Shown here: positions 9,901 to 16,278 of the stretch, piece after piece
Numbering within the stretch: the stretch's first letter is position 1
How the letters are laid out: each line of letters opens with the position of its first letter
NCBI GenBank assembly: GCA_902547175.1
Contig: CACCMS010000020.1
Location: 1 to 17,088 of the forward strand
DNA length: 17,088 nt
Direction: 5' to 3'
Origin: Rhodospirillaceae bacterium
Lineage (GTDB): Bacteria > Pseudomonadota > Alphaproteobacteria > TMED109 > TMED131
Translations under genes and position numbers: made by a program
Notes under the pieces: generated by a model
Databases searched by the model: none
Told to the model about the DNA's origin: nothing
The model's input: the letters and a program-made list of their open reading frames with translations, nothing else

Positions 9901-10107
9901 AGCAGAATTAGACCAATATTTATGTCAACTTTAACAAGTGTTTTTGGTATGTTGCCTTTAGTTTTATTTCCAGGAGCAGGTTCTGAACTTTATAAAGGAT
10001 TGGGATCAGTCATTCTTGGAGGTCTGAGTCTTTCTGCAGTATTAACTTTATTGATTGTGCCTCCTATGCTTAAATTATTTTTACAAGAAAAAGAATTAAT
10101 TAAATAA
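6967..10107 (+). CDS. RND-family efflux transporter permease (AcrB-like)
   Basis: This is a 1046-residue inner-membrane proton-driven exporter with two homologous halves. Each half has one TM helix, a large periplasmic porter/docking domain and five or six further TM helices. Landmarks are the N-terminal SLERPIAIVSVIIM, the periplasmic SPYEMEREIVNRQEESLQG segment, TM4 AVGMVVDAAIVVLENI, and TM10 GIVVNNAILLVHRT. By alignment to AcrB, Asp407 is retained (D409), but Asp408 is Ala (A410) and Lys940 is Asn (N949). A single TM4 Asp followed by Ala also occurs in CusA-type pumps, so this is probably a subgroup trait. The start is GTG; the upstream ATG at 6949 hits a stop after five codons, and GAGAA at 6955-6959 gives plausible spacing. 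It pairs with the adaptor upstream. Substrate cannot be inferred. Confidence 0.93.
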   Translation: MNIIKASLERPIAIVSVIIMTIILGIVALDRIPIQIAPDVNKPVISVTTYWFGASPYEMEREIVNRQEESLQGLEGVKKVTASTREGRAVIELEFDLTMDMDRALMLVSNRLNQIDDYPDDAGEPTLDTSGLDDNAIAWFILTKTPGNDTNIAAYGDIVEDIIQDRIERVPGVARTNAYGSSETELRITINPEKMAYYGLTVPKIINIIRQANSSISAGDVKEGKREYIVRAEGEIQSEKQVEEIVLISEQDLNGRFGRVTVNDIANVEFTYKEPRAIIRYLGNQSIAINAIRQSGANVIDVMNGVRETLDDLNNNVLPELGLKIEQVYDETIYIDSAVDLVQQNIWIGGILAIIILLIFLRSWQSTIVIAVSIPISVVAAFVAMSLLGKTINVISLAGIAFAVGMVVDAAIVVLENIFRLKEKGENIKSAALKGTSQVWQAVMVSALTTVLVFVPILIMQLEAGQLLQDIAVAISVAVLMSLIVSVTILPALTSWILSRDRNGEKFKLPILDSFGKYISSKIIDYVNFILKSKKYSLYLVSSLVLFALSISYLLLPKLEYLPEGNRNLIFGVMMPPPGYNLDTLTNIAVSVEDKVKSLWSIESGEESVKGQPPKIKNFFFVAIAGGRTLFGASAVEETRVKELIPVMTKSLYGEPATYGFFSQPGLFVRGYGGGRSIDLDIIGPDLNTITATAQKAAGLVMKEFPRSAGNQMRPKPGLILGAPEIQIVPSRIKLADNNVTASELSAGIDAFNSGIRIDEITVESKRMDLTLMGEENSISETQGIENIPIVTTSGKIIPVSSLSNIVYTTGPTQIRHIEGERAVTLQIKPADNIALEEAIKVVEEKIILPLKDAGLPPDIKLDISGTADELTTTWKAMSINLLVSIIIVYLLMTILFESFKYPFIIMLSVPPAAAGGVIGLSLLNLTTFQPLDMLTMLGFVILSGIVVNNAILLVHRTLQTIKNNNLSVNDAILDATNSRIRPIFMSTLTSVFGMLPLVLFPGAGSELYKGLGSVILGGLSLSAVLTLLIVPPMLKLFLQEKELIK

Positions 10108-10147
10108 ATTTTGTATTTTTTTTAAAAATTTGTAAAATAAAAAAATT

Positions 10148-10633
10148 ATGTTTAGGTATCATAATATTACCTATTTAATAACAGATATAACTTTAAAGTT
10201 ATCTTTAGGTATTATATTTTTTAACTATGGCTACGGCAAGCTAATTAAATTACTGAACCAAGAAGCAGATGGCTTGATTGGAATGGTAGCAAGTATTCCT
10301 TTTTTTGGAATATTTCCTCTATTCTCTTCTTGGATACTTGCTCTAACTGAGACCTTTGCAATATTTGCTTTTATTTATGGGTACACTAATTTTTCATTAT
10401 CTAATTTTATATCTAGATTTACTGGTTTTCTGTGCTTAATAATATCAATTATAATAGTATATCTTCATATTTTTGCATGGGGTGATAACTTGTTTTCTCA
10501 TGGCCCTTTTGAAAGTTTAAATATTGAAGAAGGTAAAAAAGCGGTTTTTGGTCAGTTTTTATTTATTCCAATTTCAATATATATAATATTTAATAATAGA
10601 TTAAATTTATCTGCTTTTAGTGAAACCAAGTAA
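10148..10633 (+). CDS. DoxX-like four-helix membrane protein
   Basis: This is a 161-residue integral membrane protein with four hydrophobic segments at about 11-30, 50-73, 88-110 and 133-150. The first helix ends in LGIIFFNYGYGKL, resembling the start of DoxX family proteins (LR-x-x-x-G-x-x-F-x-x-x-G-x-x-K). The family is often found with redox or thiosulfate/sulfide-related genes, but most members have no proven role. It lies 40 nt after the RND gene and 75 nt before the ApbE gene, on the same strand. Whether it belongs with the efflux operon or the flavinylation cluster is unclear; a candidate promoter upstream of apbE suggests separate transcription. Assignment to DoxX is by pattern only. 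Confidence 0.7.
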   Translation: MFRYHNITYLITDITLKLSLGIIFFNYGYGKLIKLLNQEADGLIGMVASIPFFGIFPLFSSWILALTETFAIFAFIYGYTNFSLSNFISRFTGFLCLIISIIIVYLHIFAWGDNLFSHGPFESLNIEEGKKAVFGQFLFIPISIYIIFNNRLNLSAFSETK

Positions 10634-10673
10634 GTTTATAAAATCTAAAAAAACCTTTCGCACCGATCAGTAA

Positions 10674-10702
10674 TTGAAATATGTTGCGTTTAACTGTAGA
10701 AT
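10674..10702 (+). promoter_or_regulatory. Candidate sigma-70 promoter of the apbE-like gene
   Basis: TTGAAA (10674-10679), a 17-nt spacer and TAGAAT (10697-10702) each match the -35/-10 consensus at five of six positions. The -10 ends 6 nt before the ATG at 10709, so transcription would start at or next to the start codon, giving a leaderless mRNA. No Shine-Dalgarno precedes this ATG, which fits. AT-rich DNA yields such matches by chance, so this is tentative. Confidence 0.35.
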
Positions 10703-10708
10703 AAAAGT

Positions 10709-11701
10709 ATGAAAGCCATAATTACTAATAAAATAAACAGAAGAAAACTAATAAAAATAATAGCTTTTTCAGCTATAGGATCAACTACTTACGGGATGTA
10801 TAACCTATTAGGCAATAAAGAGTATATAAAATCGAAATGGACAGGGACTGTTTTAAATAATAATGTTAGTTTAGAAATTCATTCTAATGAGGGTAAAAAT
10901 AATAGTTTGATTTATAGCCAAATAAATAGTTTTATAAATCAAGCAGATGATATATTTAATTTACAAAATCTAGATTCAGAAATTGTTAGGCTAAACAAAA
11001 ATAAAAAATTACAAAATCCTTCACCATATTTAATAGAAGTTATCAAAAAATCTCAAATATTATCAAAACAAACAAGTGGAAATTTTGATATAACTGTACA
11101 ACCACTTTGGAATTATTATTACAGTCACTTTATATTAAATGGAAGAAGTAATTTTCCCGATAATAAAGCCTTAAAGAATATAAAAAAATCTATAAACTGG
11201 CAAAATGTAGTAATTGAAAATAATACTATAATATTAAATAATAACGCATCCATTACGCTAAATGGGATTGCTCAAGGATGGATAACTGATAAGGTAGTTG
11301 AAATTATTAATAAAAATAATATTAAAAATACACTAGTAGATTTTGGTGAAACATTTGCTTCAGGTAGTTATGAAAGCACAAGACCATGGAATATTGAAAT
11401 TCAAAGTTCAGAAGGTATTAGTACTGTTGTTAAATTAACAAATAAAGCTGTAGCTACTTCTAGTGCTAGTGGAACTATGTTTGAACCTACTAAAAAATAT
11501 AATCATATTTTTAATCCAAAAACTGGACTAAGTACTAGTAACTTTGATACTGTGAGTATTGTTTCAAACAAAGCTTGGTTATCTGATTGCATAGCAACTA
11601 GTGCTTTGTTGATAAGTAGAAATAAACTAAAAGCTTTATGTGATAAATTAAATGCAAAAGCTTTTATTTCAGAAAAAAATAATTTTAAAGAACTAGTATA
11701 A
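10709..11701 (+). CDS. apbE: FAD:protein FMN transferase (ApbE/NosX family)
   Basis: ApbE enzymes cleave FAD and attach FMN through a phosphoester to Thr/Ser of extracytoplasmic FMN-binding domains. The 330-residue protein has an N-terminal RRKLIK motif followed by a hydrophobic stretch (~16-33), a signal anchor or weak Tat-like signal. The ApbE core shows GNFDITVQPLW (124-134), LNGIAQGWITDKV (184-196, the family's LG-x-IAKG-x-x-D), DFGETFASG (211-219, in place of the GGDI loop), HIFNPKTG (266-273) and the metal-binding LSDCIAT (291-297, D293 and T297). Two probable substrates lie nearby: the NosR-like protein on the opposite strand (stops 7 nt apart, convergent) and the FMN-binding protein at 16279. 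Next to a NosR homologue it could equally be called NosX-like. Confidence 0.9.
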   Translation: MKAIITNKINRRKLIKIIAFSAIGSTTYGMYNLLGNKEYIKSKWTGTVLNNNVSLEIHSNEGKNNSLIYSQINSFINQADDIFNLQNLDSEIVRLNKNKKLQNPSPYLIEVIKKSQILSKQTSGNFDITVQPLWNYYYSHFILNGRSNFPDNKALKNIKKSINWQNVVIENNTIILNNNASITLNGIAQGWITDKVVEIINKNNIKNTLVDFGETFASGSYESTRPWNIEIQSSEGISTVVKLTNKAVATSSASGTMFEPTKKYNHIFNPKTGLSTSNFDTVSIVSNKAWLSDCIATSALLISRNKLKALCDKLNAKAFISEKNNFKELV

Positions 11702-11708
11702 ATAACTA

Positions 11709-13937
11709 TTAAGCATTTTTTCTTATAGCTACTAAAGGCGGGCATTTTGTATAATCATTATACATCACTTGACAATCTAAACAGCCTAAACATTCATTCA
11801 TGTTAATTTTTCCTGAATTTAAAATAGCTCCAGTTGGACATATTTTGTTACAAGCTTTACACGGATTGCCACATTCTTGCCTTCTTTTTAAAAAATTCAT
11901 TATCCTAACTTTTCCTAAAACCGCTAAGCCTGCTCCTAGTGGGCAAATATATCTGCAGTAAGCTCTTTCAATAAACAAATTAATTATTAACAAAAATAAT
12001 GCCCACATTACTATATTTATTGGGGCTATAAATCTTAGTGTTATTGCTGTTTTAAAAGGTTCAATATTATAGAGATACTTAGTTAAATTAAACTCTAGGG
12101 TTGTACCTATGATAATAATTGCTAATAAAAAATATTTTAAATATCTAATATTTTTATCTAAATAGTTTGGTAAAGATATTTGACGTATTCCTATTTTCTT
12201 TGAAAGAATAGAAAATAATTCTTGTAAAGCGCCAAAAGGACACAACCATCCACAAAATAATGCTCTGCCCCATATAAAAAACGAGATTATAGTAAAAATA
12301 CCTACTATTAATATTATTGGCTCCGCTAAGAAGGCAGAAAAGTTGTTATTAGAACTAACAATTATTTCAAAAAAATTTATTAAATGAATAATACTTAACT
12401 GACCACCAATTATCCAACCTAACCATACTAATATCCAAGTTAAAAAACAAACTCTAAAATATAAGAAAATTTTTCTATTTTTAGTTAATACATTATTGAA
12501 GATTAAAACTAAAGCTGCTATTGAAATTGTTATTATGAGTAAGAAAATATTCATAGTATTATTTGACCAAATACTATTGAAGCTATTATTAACTTTAGAA
12601 GAAACAAAATTATTTACATTAAAACTTTTCAAATAATATTTTTCAGGTAGTTGGTATAACAAGTTAAAAGTAACTTTTTCATTTTGGCTATTATTAAATT
12701 TATATATAAGCTCAATGGGTAATTGAGGATTAATTTTATATTTGGCACTTAAATATATTAGACCCTGTCCTTGAATATTAGGAGCTCCTTTTGCATGATT
12801 AAAAGGTAACTCTTTAAATAAATCTTTAGTAATTATTATTTCTTTTTCATTTTGTTTTAATATTAAATTTTCCTTTTCTATAACTTTACTAATTCTATCT
12901 TCAAGGTTTCTCCATATATCGCCTGTAAATGCTATATAATATACTTGATCGTCAACATTACGACCTGCAGAAATATATTGATCAAACCATCTTCTACCTA
13001 AGATATTTGTTCCAATACCTGCAGGAGAAACATTTGCTATTAAATAATTAGTAAATAGATCATTGTCTTTTTTAAACTTTATGGATCTTGGTGCTTCTAT
13101 ATTAGAGTTTTTAAAAGTCTCATTCAATAAACCAATATCTATTTTATAGGTAGATAAACTTTTATCATCAATTAATGCACTCCATTTTTGGGGCTTATAT
13201 TGCTCTAAATCTACAAAGTTTCCAATATCATTACTATCTAAAATAATTGATTTCTGCCTTGCAATTTTTCTAGCACCTCTCATTATTGCATCCATAAATA
13301 GTAAAGATGATGTTGTAGTTCTTGAAACACCATCAATTTGAGTTAGGTTGTCAACTTCTCCAGCAGTTTCTCTCATCGCTATATTATCACCTTCAATATC
13401 TGCCCCAGTTAATTCTAATGTAAGTGATATACCTGACTTAAGGTCTATATCTTTATATTGCTTTAGATAATCAATAAAATCTTGATCTGTTCTACCTAGA
13501 ATAGCTATAGGTTCAACATGCTTTAAAAGCTTTACTCCTCTTAAAACTCCTTTAAAGTCAACACCTACAGCTAAATTAAATGGTCTCCTTGAATAACCCA
13601 AGCCCCTAGTTACATCAAAAGTTTCAAATAAAAAGCCTATTTCTTCATTTTTATTAAAAATAGGCATTGAAAGAGTATTTTCATCAACATCGCCAAACCT
13701 TGTAGCTTCAGGAAATATACTTTTTACTAAATCTAAATTTATATATTTTAAAATTACTAAATCTTTAATATCTACTTCTTTTGTAACTAAATCTTCTTCT
13801 CTTAATTTTTCTTTTTTATTAGATTTTTTTAAGAGTGTCGGCCCTTCATTACTCTGCACGGCTTTAATTGTAAAACAAATAAGTAATATTAAACCTATAA
13901 GAAATTTACTTAAATAAGGAATATTAGTTCTCAACAT
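11709..13937 (-). CDS. NosR/NirI-family membrane flavo-iron-sulfur protein
   Basis: The 742-residue protein has the full NosR layout. A signal segment (~8-25) is followed by a periplasmic FMN-binding domain (~60-230) with HVEPI (140-144) and flavinylation motif DGVSRTT (202-208), T208 being the probable FMN acceptor. After a second periplasmic region (~240-455) come membrane helices (~463-480, 492-512, 538-556, 600-612, 638-655). Polyferredoxin-type CGWLCP (562-567) and CRYICP (661-666) motifs and two C-terminal 4Fe-4S sites follow (C689, C693, C696, C700; C716, C719, C722, C732 in CLGCLDC...KCPPL, a NosR hallmark). NosR delivers electrons to periplasmic nitrous oxide reductase, but no nosZ is present, so the acceptor or donor here is unknown. 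The likely Shine-Dalgarno is inside a hairpin. The motif R206-T207 departs from the usual [SG]-A. Confidence 0.9.
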   Translation of the reverse strand: MLRTNIPYLSKFLIGLILLICFTIKAVQSNEGPTLLKKSNKKEKLREEDLVTKEVDIKDLVILKYINLDLVKSIFPEATRFGDVDENTLSMPIFNKNEEIGFLFETFDVTRGLGYSRRPFNLAVGVDFKGVLRGVKLLKHVEPIAILGRTDQDFIDYLKQYKDIDLKSGISLTLELTGADIEGDNIAMRETAGEVDNLTQIDGVSRTTTSSLLFMDAIMRGARKIARQKSIILDSNDIGNFVDLEQYKPQKWSALIDDKSLSTYKIDIGLLNETFKNSNIEAPRSIKFKKDNDLFTNYLIANVSPAGIGTNILGRRWFDQYISAGRNVDDQVYYIAFTGDIWRNLEDRISKVIEKENLILKQNEKEIIITKDLFKELPFNHAKGAPNIQGQGLIYLSAKYKINPQLPIELIYKFNNSQNEKVTFNLLYQLPEKYYLKSFNVNNFVSSKVNNSFNSIWSNNTMNIFLLIITISIAALVLIFNNVLTKNRKIFLYFRVCFLTWILVWLGWIIGGQLSIIHLINFFEIIVSSNNNFSAFLAEPIILIVGIFTIISFFIWGRALFCGWLCPFGALQELFSILSKKIGIRQISLPNYLDKNIRYLKYFLLAIIIIGTTLEFNLTKYLYNIEPFKTAITLRFIAPINIVMWALFLLIINLFIERAYCRYICPLGAGLAVLGKVRIMNFLKRRQECGNPCKACNKICPTGAILNSGKINMNECLGCLDCQVMYNDYTKCPPLVAIRKNA

Positions 13938-13965
13938 AAGAAAACTCCCGCCTAGCAGGCGGGAG
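13938..13965 (-). promoter_or_regulatory. GC-rich hairpin containing the Shine-Dalgarno of the NosR-like gene
   Basis: A perfect 8-bp stem (CTCCCGCC at 13945-13952 with GGCGGGAG at 13958-13965, 5-nt loop) stands out in otherwise AT-rich DNA. On the minus strand the 3' arm ends in GGGAG, followed by TTTTCTT and then the ATG at 13937, so the only plausible Shine-Dalgarno (7-nt spacing) is base-paired in the stem. The U-rich bases after the stem also fit a weak intrinsic terminator for the upstream secreted-protein gene. It could therefore act as a terminator/attenuator, a translational gate, or both. Confidence 0.6.
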
Positions 13966-13978
13966 ATAAAATAATTTA

Positions 13979-14536
13979 CTATTTAAATATAGTTAACTTT
14001 ACTGGACCAAACTCATGATTTGGAGGTGGAAGTCTTCCAGGTAATTTACTTAAAGACACACCGTTCTCATCATATCCAACTTCATATTGAACAAAATTTA
14101 AACCTTGATATTTTTTTGGTAGGTTATCTTTAGTATCTTTGTATTGAACTTTCACTTTAAATCTAAGTTGGTTCATACTCTTAGGCTCATCGGTTTTTAA
14201 ACAAGCTGGTCCTTTACCGTCCCATTTCTCTCCACCTTGAGTAACACACCATTCGGGCTGAGGACTGTAACTAGATGTCTTTTTAAGTTTAAAAATAACA
14301 GCTTCTCCGCCATGATTTTTACTTGATTCATCTATTTCTAATACTGCCCAATAATCCTTGTCTACCCAATTATCTTTGGTATCCTCAGGAATACCTCCTT
14401 GCAAATATAATATATAACTAGGATATAATCCCGCAAAATATAACATAGACTTTTCAGCTTTAATAACATGACCATCTGCAAAGGATTTTCCTAAGAAACT
14501 TAATAATAATAATGTAGTTAATATTAACTTATTCAT
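13979..14536 (-). CDS. Secreted protein of unknown function in the NosR/amidohydrolase cluster
   Basis: This is a 185-residue protein I do not recognise. It begins with a clear Sec signal peptide, MNKLILTTLLLLSFLGKSFA, with likely cleavage after A20. The mature part (~165 aa) is polar, rich in Tyr, Trp and Lys, has no membrane segment, and looks beta-rich. Two cysteines (C97, C112) flank a Gly/Trp loop (TQGGEKWDGKGP) and could form a periplasmic disulfide. No haem (CxxCH), copper (type 1) or Fe-S motif is visible. The start is taken at the ATG (14536-14534), 8 nt after a strong AAGGAG; a TTG one codon upstream is less likely. It lies between the Tat amidohydrolase gene (terminator between) and the NosR-like gene (hairpin between), all on minus, so a role with them in the periplasm is plausible but unproven. 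Confidence 0.75.
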   Translation of the reverse strand: MNKLILTTLLLLSFLGKSFADGHVIKAEKSMLYFAGLYPSYILYLQGGIPEDTKDNWVDKDYWAVLEIDESSKNHGGEAVIFKLKKTSSYSPQPEWCVTQGGEKWDGKGPACLKTDEPKSMNQLRFKVKVQYKDTKDNLPKKYQGLNFVQYEVGYDENGVSLSKLPGRLPPPNHEFGPVKLTIFK

Positions 14537-14544
14537 CAAAATAT

Positions 14545-14550
14545 CTCCTT
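14545..14550 (-). promoter_or_regulatory. Shine-Dalgarno of the 185-aa secreted protein gene
   Basis: AAGGAG on the minus strand lies 8 nt before the ATG at 14536 and supports that start over the TTG one codon upstream. Strong Shine-Dalgarno sites are not seen before most other genes in this window. Confidence 0.7.
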
Positions 14551-14561
14551 AAAACTACTTT

Positions 14562-14596
14562 AAAAAAAAGCCCCGAATATACATATCCGAGGCTTT
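14562..14596 (-). terminator. Rho-independent terminator after the Tat amidohydrolase gene
   Basis: Minus strand: an inverted repeat with outer stem AAAGCC/GGCTTT (14567-14572 with 14591-14596), inner CG and ATAT pairs, two mismatches and a 2-nt loop, followed directly by a run of eight T (A run 14562-14569 on plus). It sits 28 nt past the amidohydrolase stop and upstream of the 185-aa gene. The two genes may thus be separate transcripts or a partial read-through unit. Confidence 0.8.
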
Positions 14597-14624
14597 ATAA
14601 ATTAGCATATAATAGAAACTTTAA

Positions 14625-16139
14625 TTAAGCCTTTCTAGTATATCCAAACCTTTTGTTTGAAGGTCCACCGCCTGCTTCACGGAATTTAGCAGCAAGACCT
14701 GCAATTTTATCTTCAGAGAAATTTGGTAAATCAGGCATATTAGTTGCCTCATTCATACTTAGACCATAAATTCTTGCTGAATTTAAACCAAAAATTGCTT
14801 GCTTAGTCAAACTGTTAGCTCCACCTAATGCAGGAAGCTTGTACTTCTTTTGCATATCTTCAGGCACTTCAAGTCTTCTCATAGCTTCAATCTGCCATTG
14901 TGGTGAGCCATACCATACAGTATCTGACCCCCATACTACATGATCAGCACCCATTCCACCTACTAATGTTCCGATGAAAGCTGCACAGAATCTTGGATGT
15001 GCTACTGCAGAGTTAGCAAAAGTTGAACCTAATTCAGCATAAACGTTTGAAACACCGTGTTCTTGAGGAATTCTAGCTAAGTCAGAAGCCCACTTGATGT
15101 ATCCACCACTCTCCTCAAACTCTTTCCAAGCTTGATCTGGTAATTCTAAGAATGGTCTTAGTGCAGCATGGTAGATAACGAAATTCATCTCAGGCCAGTC
15201 TTTAGCAGCCTTAGGAACATCATCCACAGTTGCATATTTCCAAACACCTTTAAAAGATGTTTCATAATCAGGTGGTAAAAGACCTTTGTGAATACAAATA
15301 GTGTTAATACCTGCTTTTAGTGACTTTTCATAAAAAGGATACATAACCTTTTCATCATCAAGTCTCCAAGGATATTTTGATGGAGATAAAGGATCACCAA
15401 TAGTGTAAGATTTCCAAGAGTTTGGCTTTAATTCTGCCATTGCTCTTTCAGCTTCATCCATCCATCCATCTTGTTTAGGTGTGATAACTGAATGACCTAA
15501 CATTCTAGTAGTACCAGCAAAATCATTGATCATATCTCTAGCTGCAACTATTTGATCATTTCCTAATAACCACCAAGTTGGATCGTCAAAAGGTGCTCCT
15601 GATAATAATGCCATTTTGGTATCACTTCTATACCATAACTCAGCAATATAATTTTCAAACTTATATCTTGTTAAAGATAATCCTTCTTCTTTTAATTTAG
15701 GATTCCAGTGTTCTGCTGCGAATTCACCTAAACCTAGAATCGCGTCATGAGGAAAGTCATCTCTTAAAAAGTGTGTTTGATCATCAAAAATAAACTGTCC
15801 TGATAATTCATTTGTTCTAGCTAAAGTCAGCTCTGGATCTCTTGCTTCAGCTTTACTTACATTAAATACACCTCCGCCATAAATTTCATTCATAGCCAAG
15901 AATGCTGTAGCCATACCGCAAGATGTTTGTAAAAACTGTCTTCTGGATAAACCTAAGTATTTAGCATTTTCGTCTGCTAATTCAACCATTCTCTTCTCAA
16001 CTTTCTTCTGAAGATTTGATTGCTTAGGTGGTAAATATTCACCATTAGATACTATTTGTGTAGGTATAGGAAGATCTAAATTGTTCTTCTCTGCACCTTC
16101 AACAAGCATTTGTTCTCTATCGCTTAACCAACTGCTCAT
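14625..16139 (-). CDS. Tat-exported amidohydrolase (amidohydrolase_2/ACMSD-like TIM barrel)
   Basis: This is a 504-residue metal-dependent hydrolase- or decarboxylase-like protein. A Tat signal, LSRRQFLQTSCGMATAFLAM (64-83), is preceded by an unusually long ~60-residue polar N-terminal extension. The catalytic domain starts at FIFDDQTHF (117-124), where the first His of the usual HxH is Gln (Q121), with H123 kept. Further candidate ligands are H284 (ICIHKG), H324 (IYHAAL) and D406 (VWGSDT). A C-terminal GLNSARIYGL (451-460) is typical of amidohydrolase_2 proteins. The start at 16139 is chosen because GGGAGGAG ends a few bases upstream; an in-frame ATG at 16187 would add 16 residues without such a site. 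It is expected to be periplasmic, with unknown substrate. It lies divergent from the second NosR-like gene and upstream of the secreted protein and the 742-aa NosR-like gene. Confidence 0.85.
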   Translation of the reverse strand: MSSWLSDREQMLVEGAEKNNLDLPIPTQIVSNGEYLPPKQSNLQKKVEKRMVELADENAKYLGLSRRQFLQTSCGMATAFLAMNEIYGGGVFNVSKAEARDPELTLARTNELSGQFIFDDQTHFLRDDFPHDAILGLGEFAAEHWNPKLKEEGLSLTRYKFENYIAELWYRSDTKMALLSGAPFDDPTWWLLGNDQIVAARDMINDFAGTTRMLGHSVITPKQDGWMDEAERAMAELKPNSWKSYTIGDPLSPSKYPWRLDDEKVMYPFYEKSLKAGINTICIHKGLLPPDYETSFKGVWKYATVDDVPKAAKDWPEMNFVIYHAALRPFLELPDQAWKEFEESGGYIKWASDLARIPQEHGVSNVYAELGSTFANSAVAHPRFCAAFIGTLVGGMGADHVVWGSDTVWYGSPQWQIEAMRRLEVPEDMQKKYKLPALGGANSLTKQAIFGLNSARIYGLSMNEATNMPDLPNFSEDKIAGLAAKFREAGGGPSNKRFGYTRKA

Positions 16140-16144
16140 AGTCT

Positions 16145-16150
16145 CCTCCC
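16145..16150 (-). promoter_or_regulatory. Shine-Dalgarno fixing the amidohydrolase start
   Basis: GGGAGG on the minus strand ends 5 nt before the ATG at 16139. This favours the start MSSWLSDREQ over the upstream in-frame ATG at 16187. Confidence 0.7.
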
Positions 16151-16172
16151 TTTCTATAATTATTGATATCTC

Positions 16173-16178
16173 ATTATA
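16173..16178 (-). promoter_or_regulatory. Possible -10 element of the amidohydrolase gene
   Basis: A perfect TATAAT on the minus strand lies about 34 nt upstream of the amidohydrolase ATG, in the 139-bp divergent intergenic region. I see no convincing -35 at 16-18 nt, so the call is weak. The same interval (16140-16278) must also hold the promoter of the plus-strand FMN-binding gene, which has the strong site GGGGAGGG (16268-16275) just before its ATG. Confidence 0.3.
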
Positions 16179-16278
16179 TATTAACAATTCATTAAATAAA
16201 ACTAAAAAATAAATAATTTTAAATCATAATTAGTCTGTTATATTAAAATTAAAGATACATTAGCTTTGGGGAGGGTTA

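Noticed and set aside
11503..11745. Minus-strand open frame across the end of the apbE-like gene
   Set aside because: It overlaps both the ApbE C-terminus and the NosR-like C-terminus in another frame and encodes nothing recognisable.
11709..13937. Calling the gene nosR as part of a denitrification locus
   Set aside because: The domain layout is NosR-like, but no nosZ, nosD, nosF, nosY or nosL is in the window, so a nitrous oxide role is not supported here.
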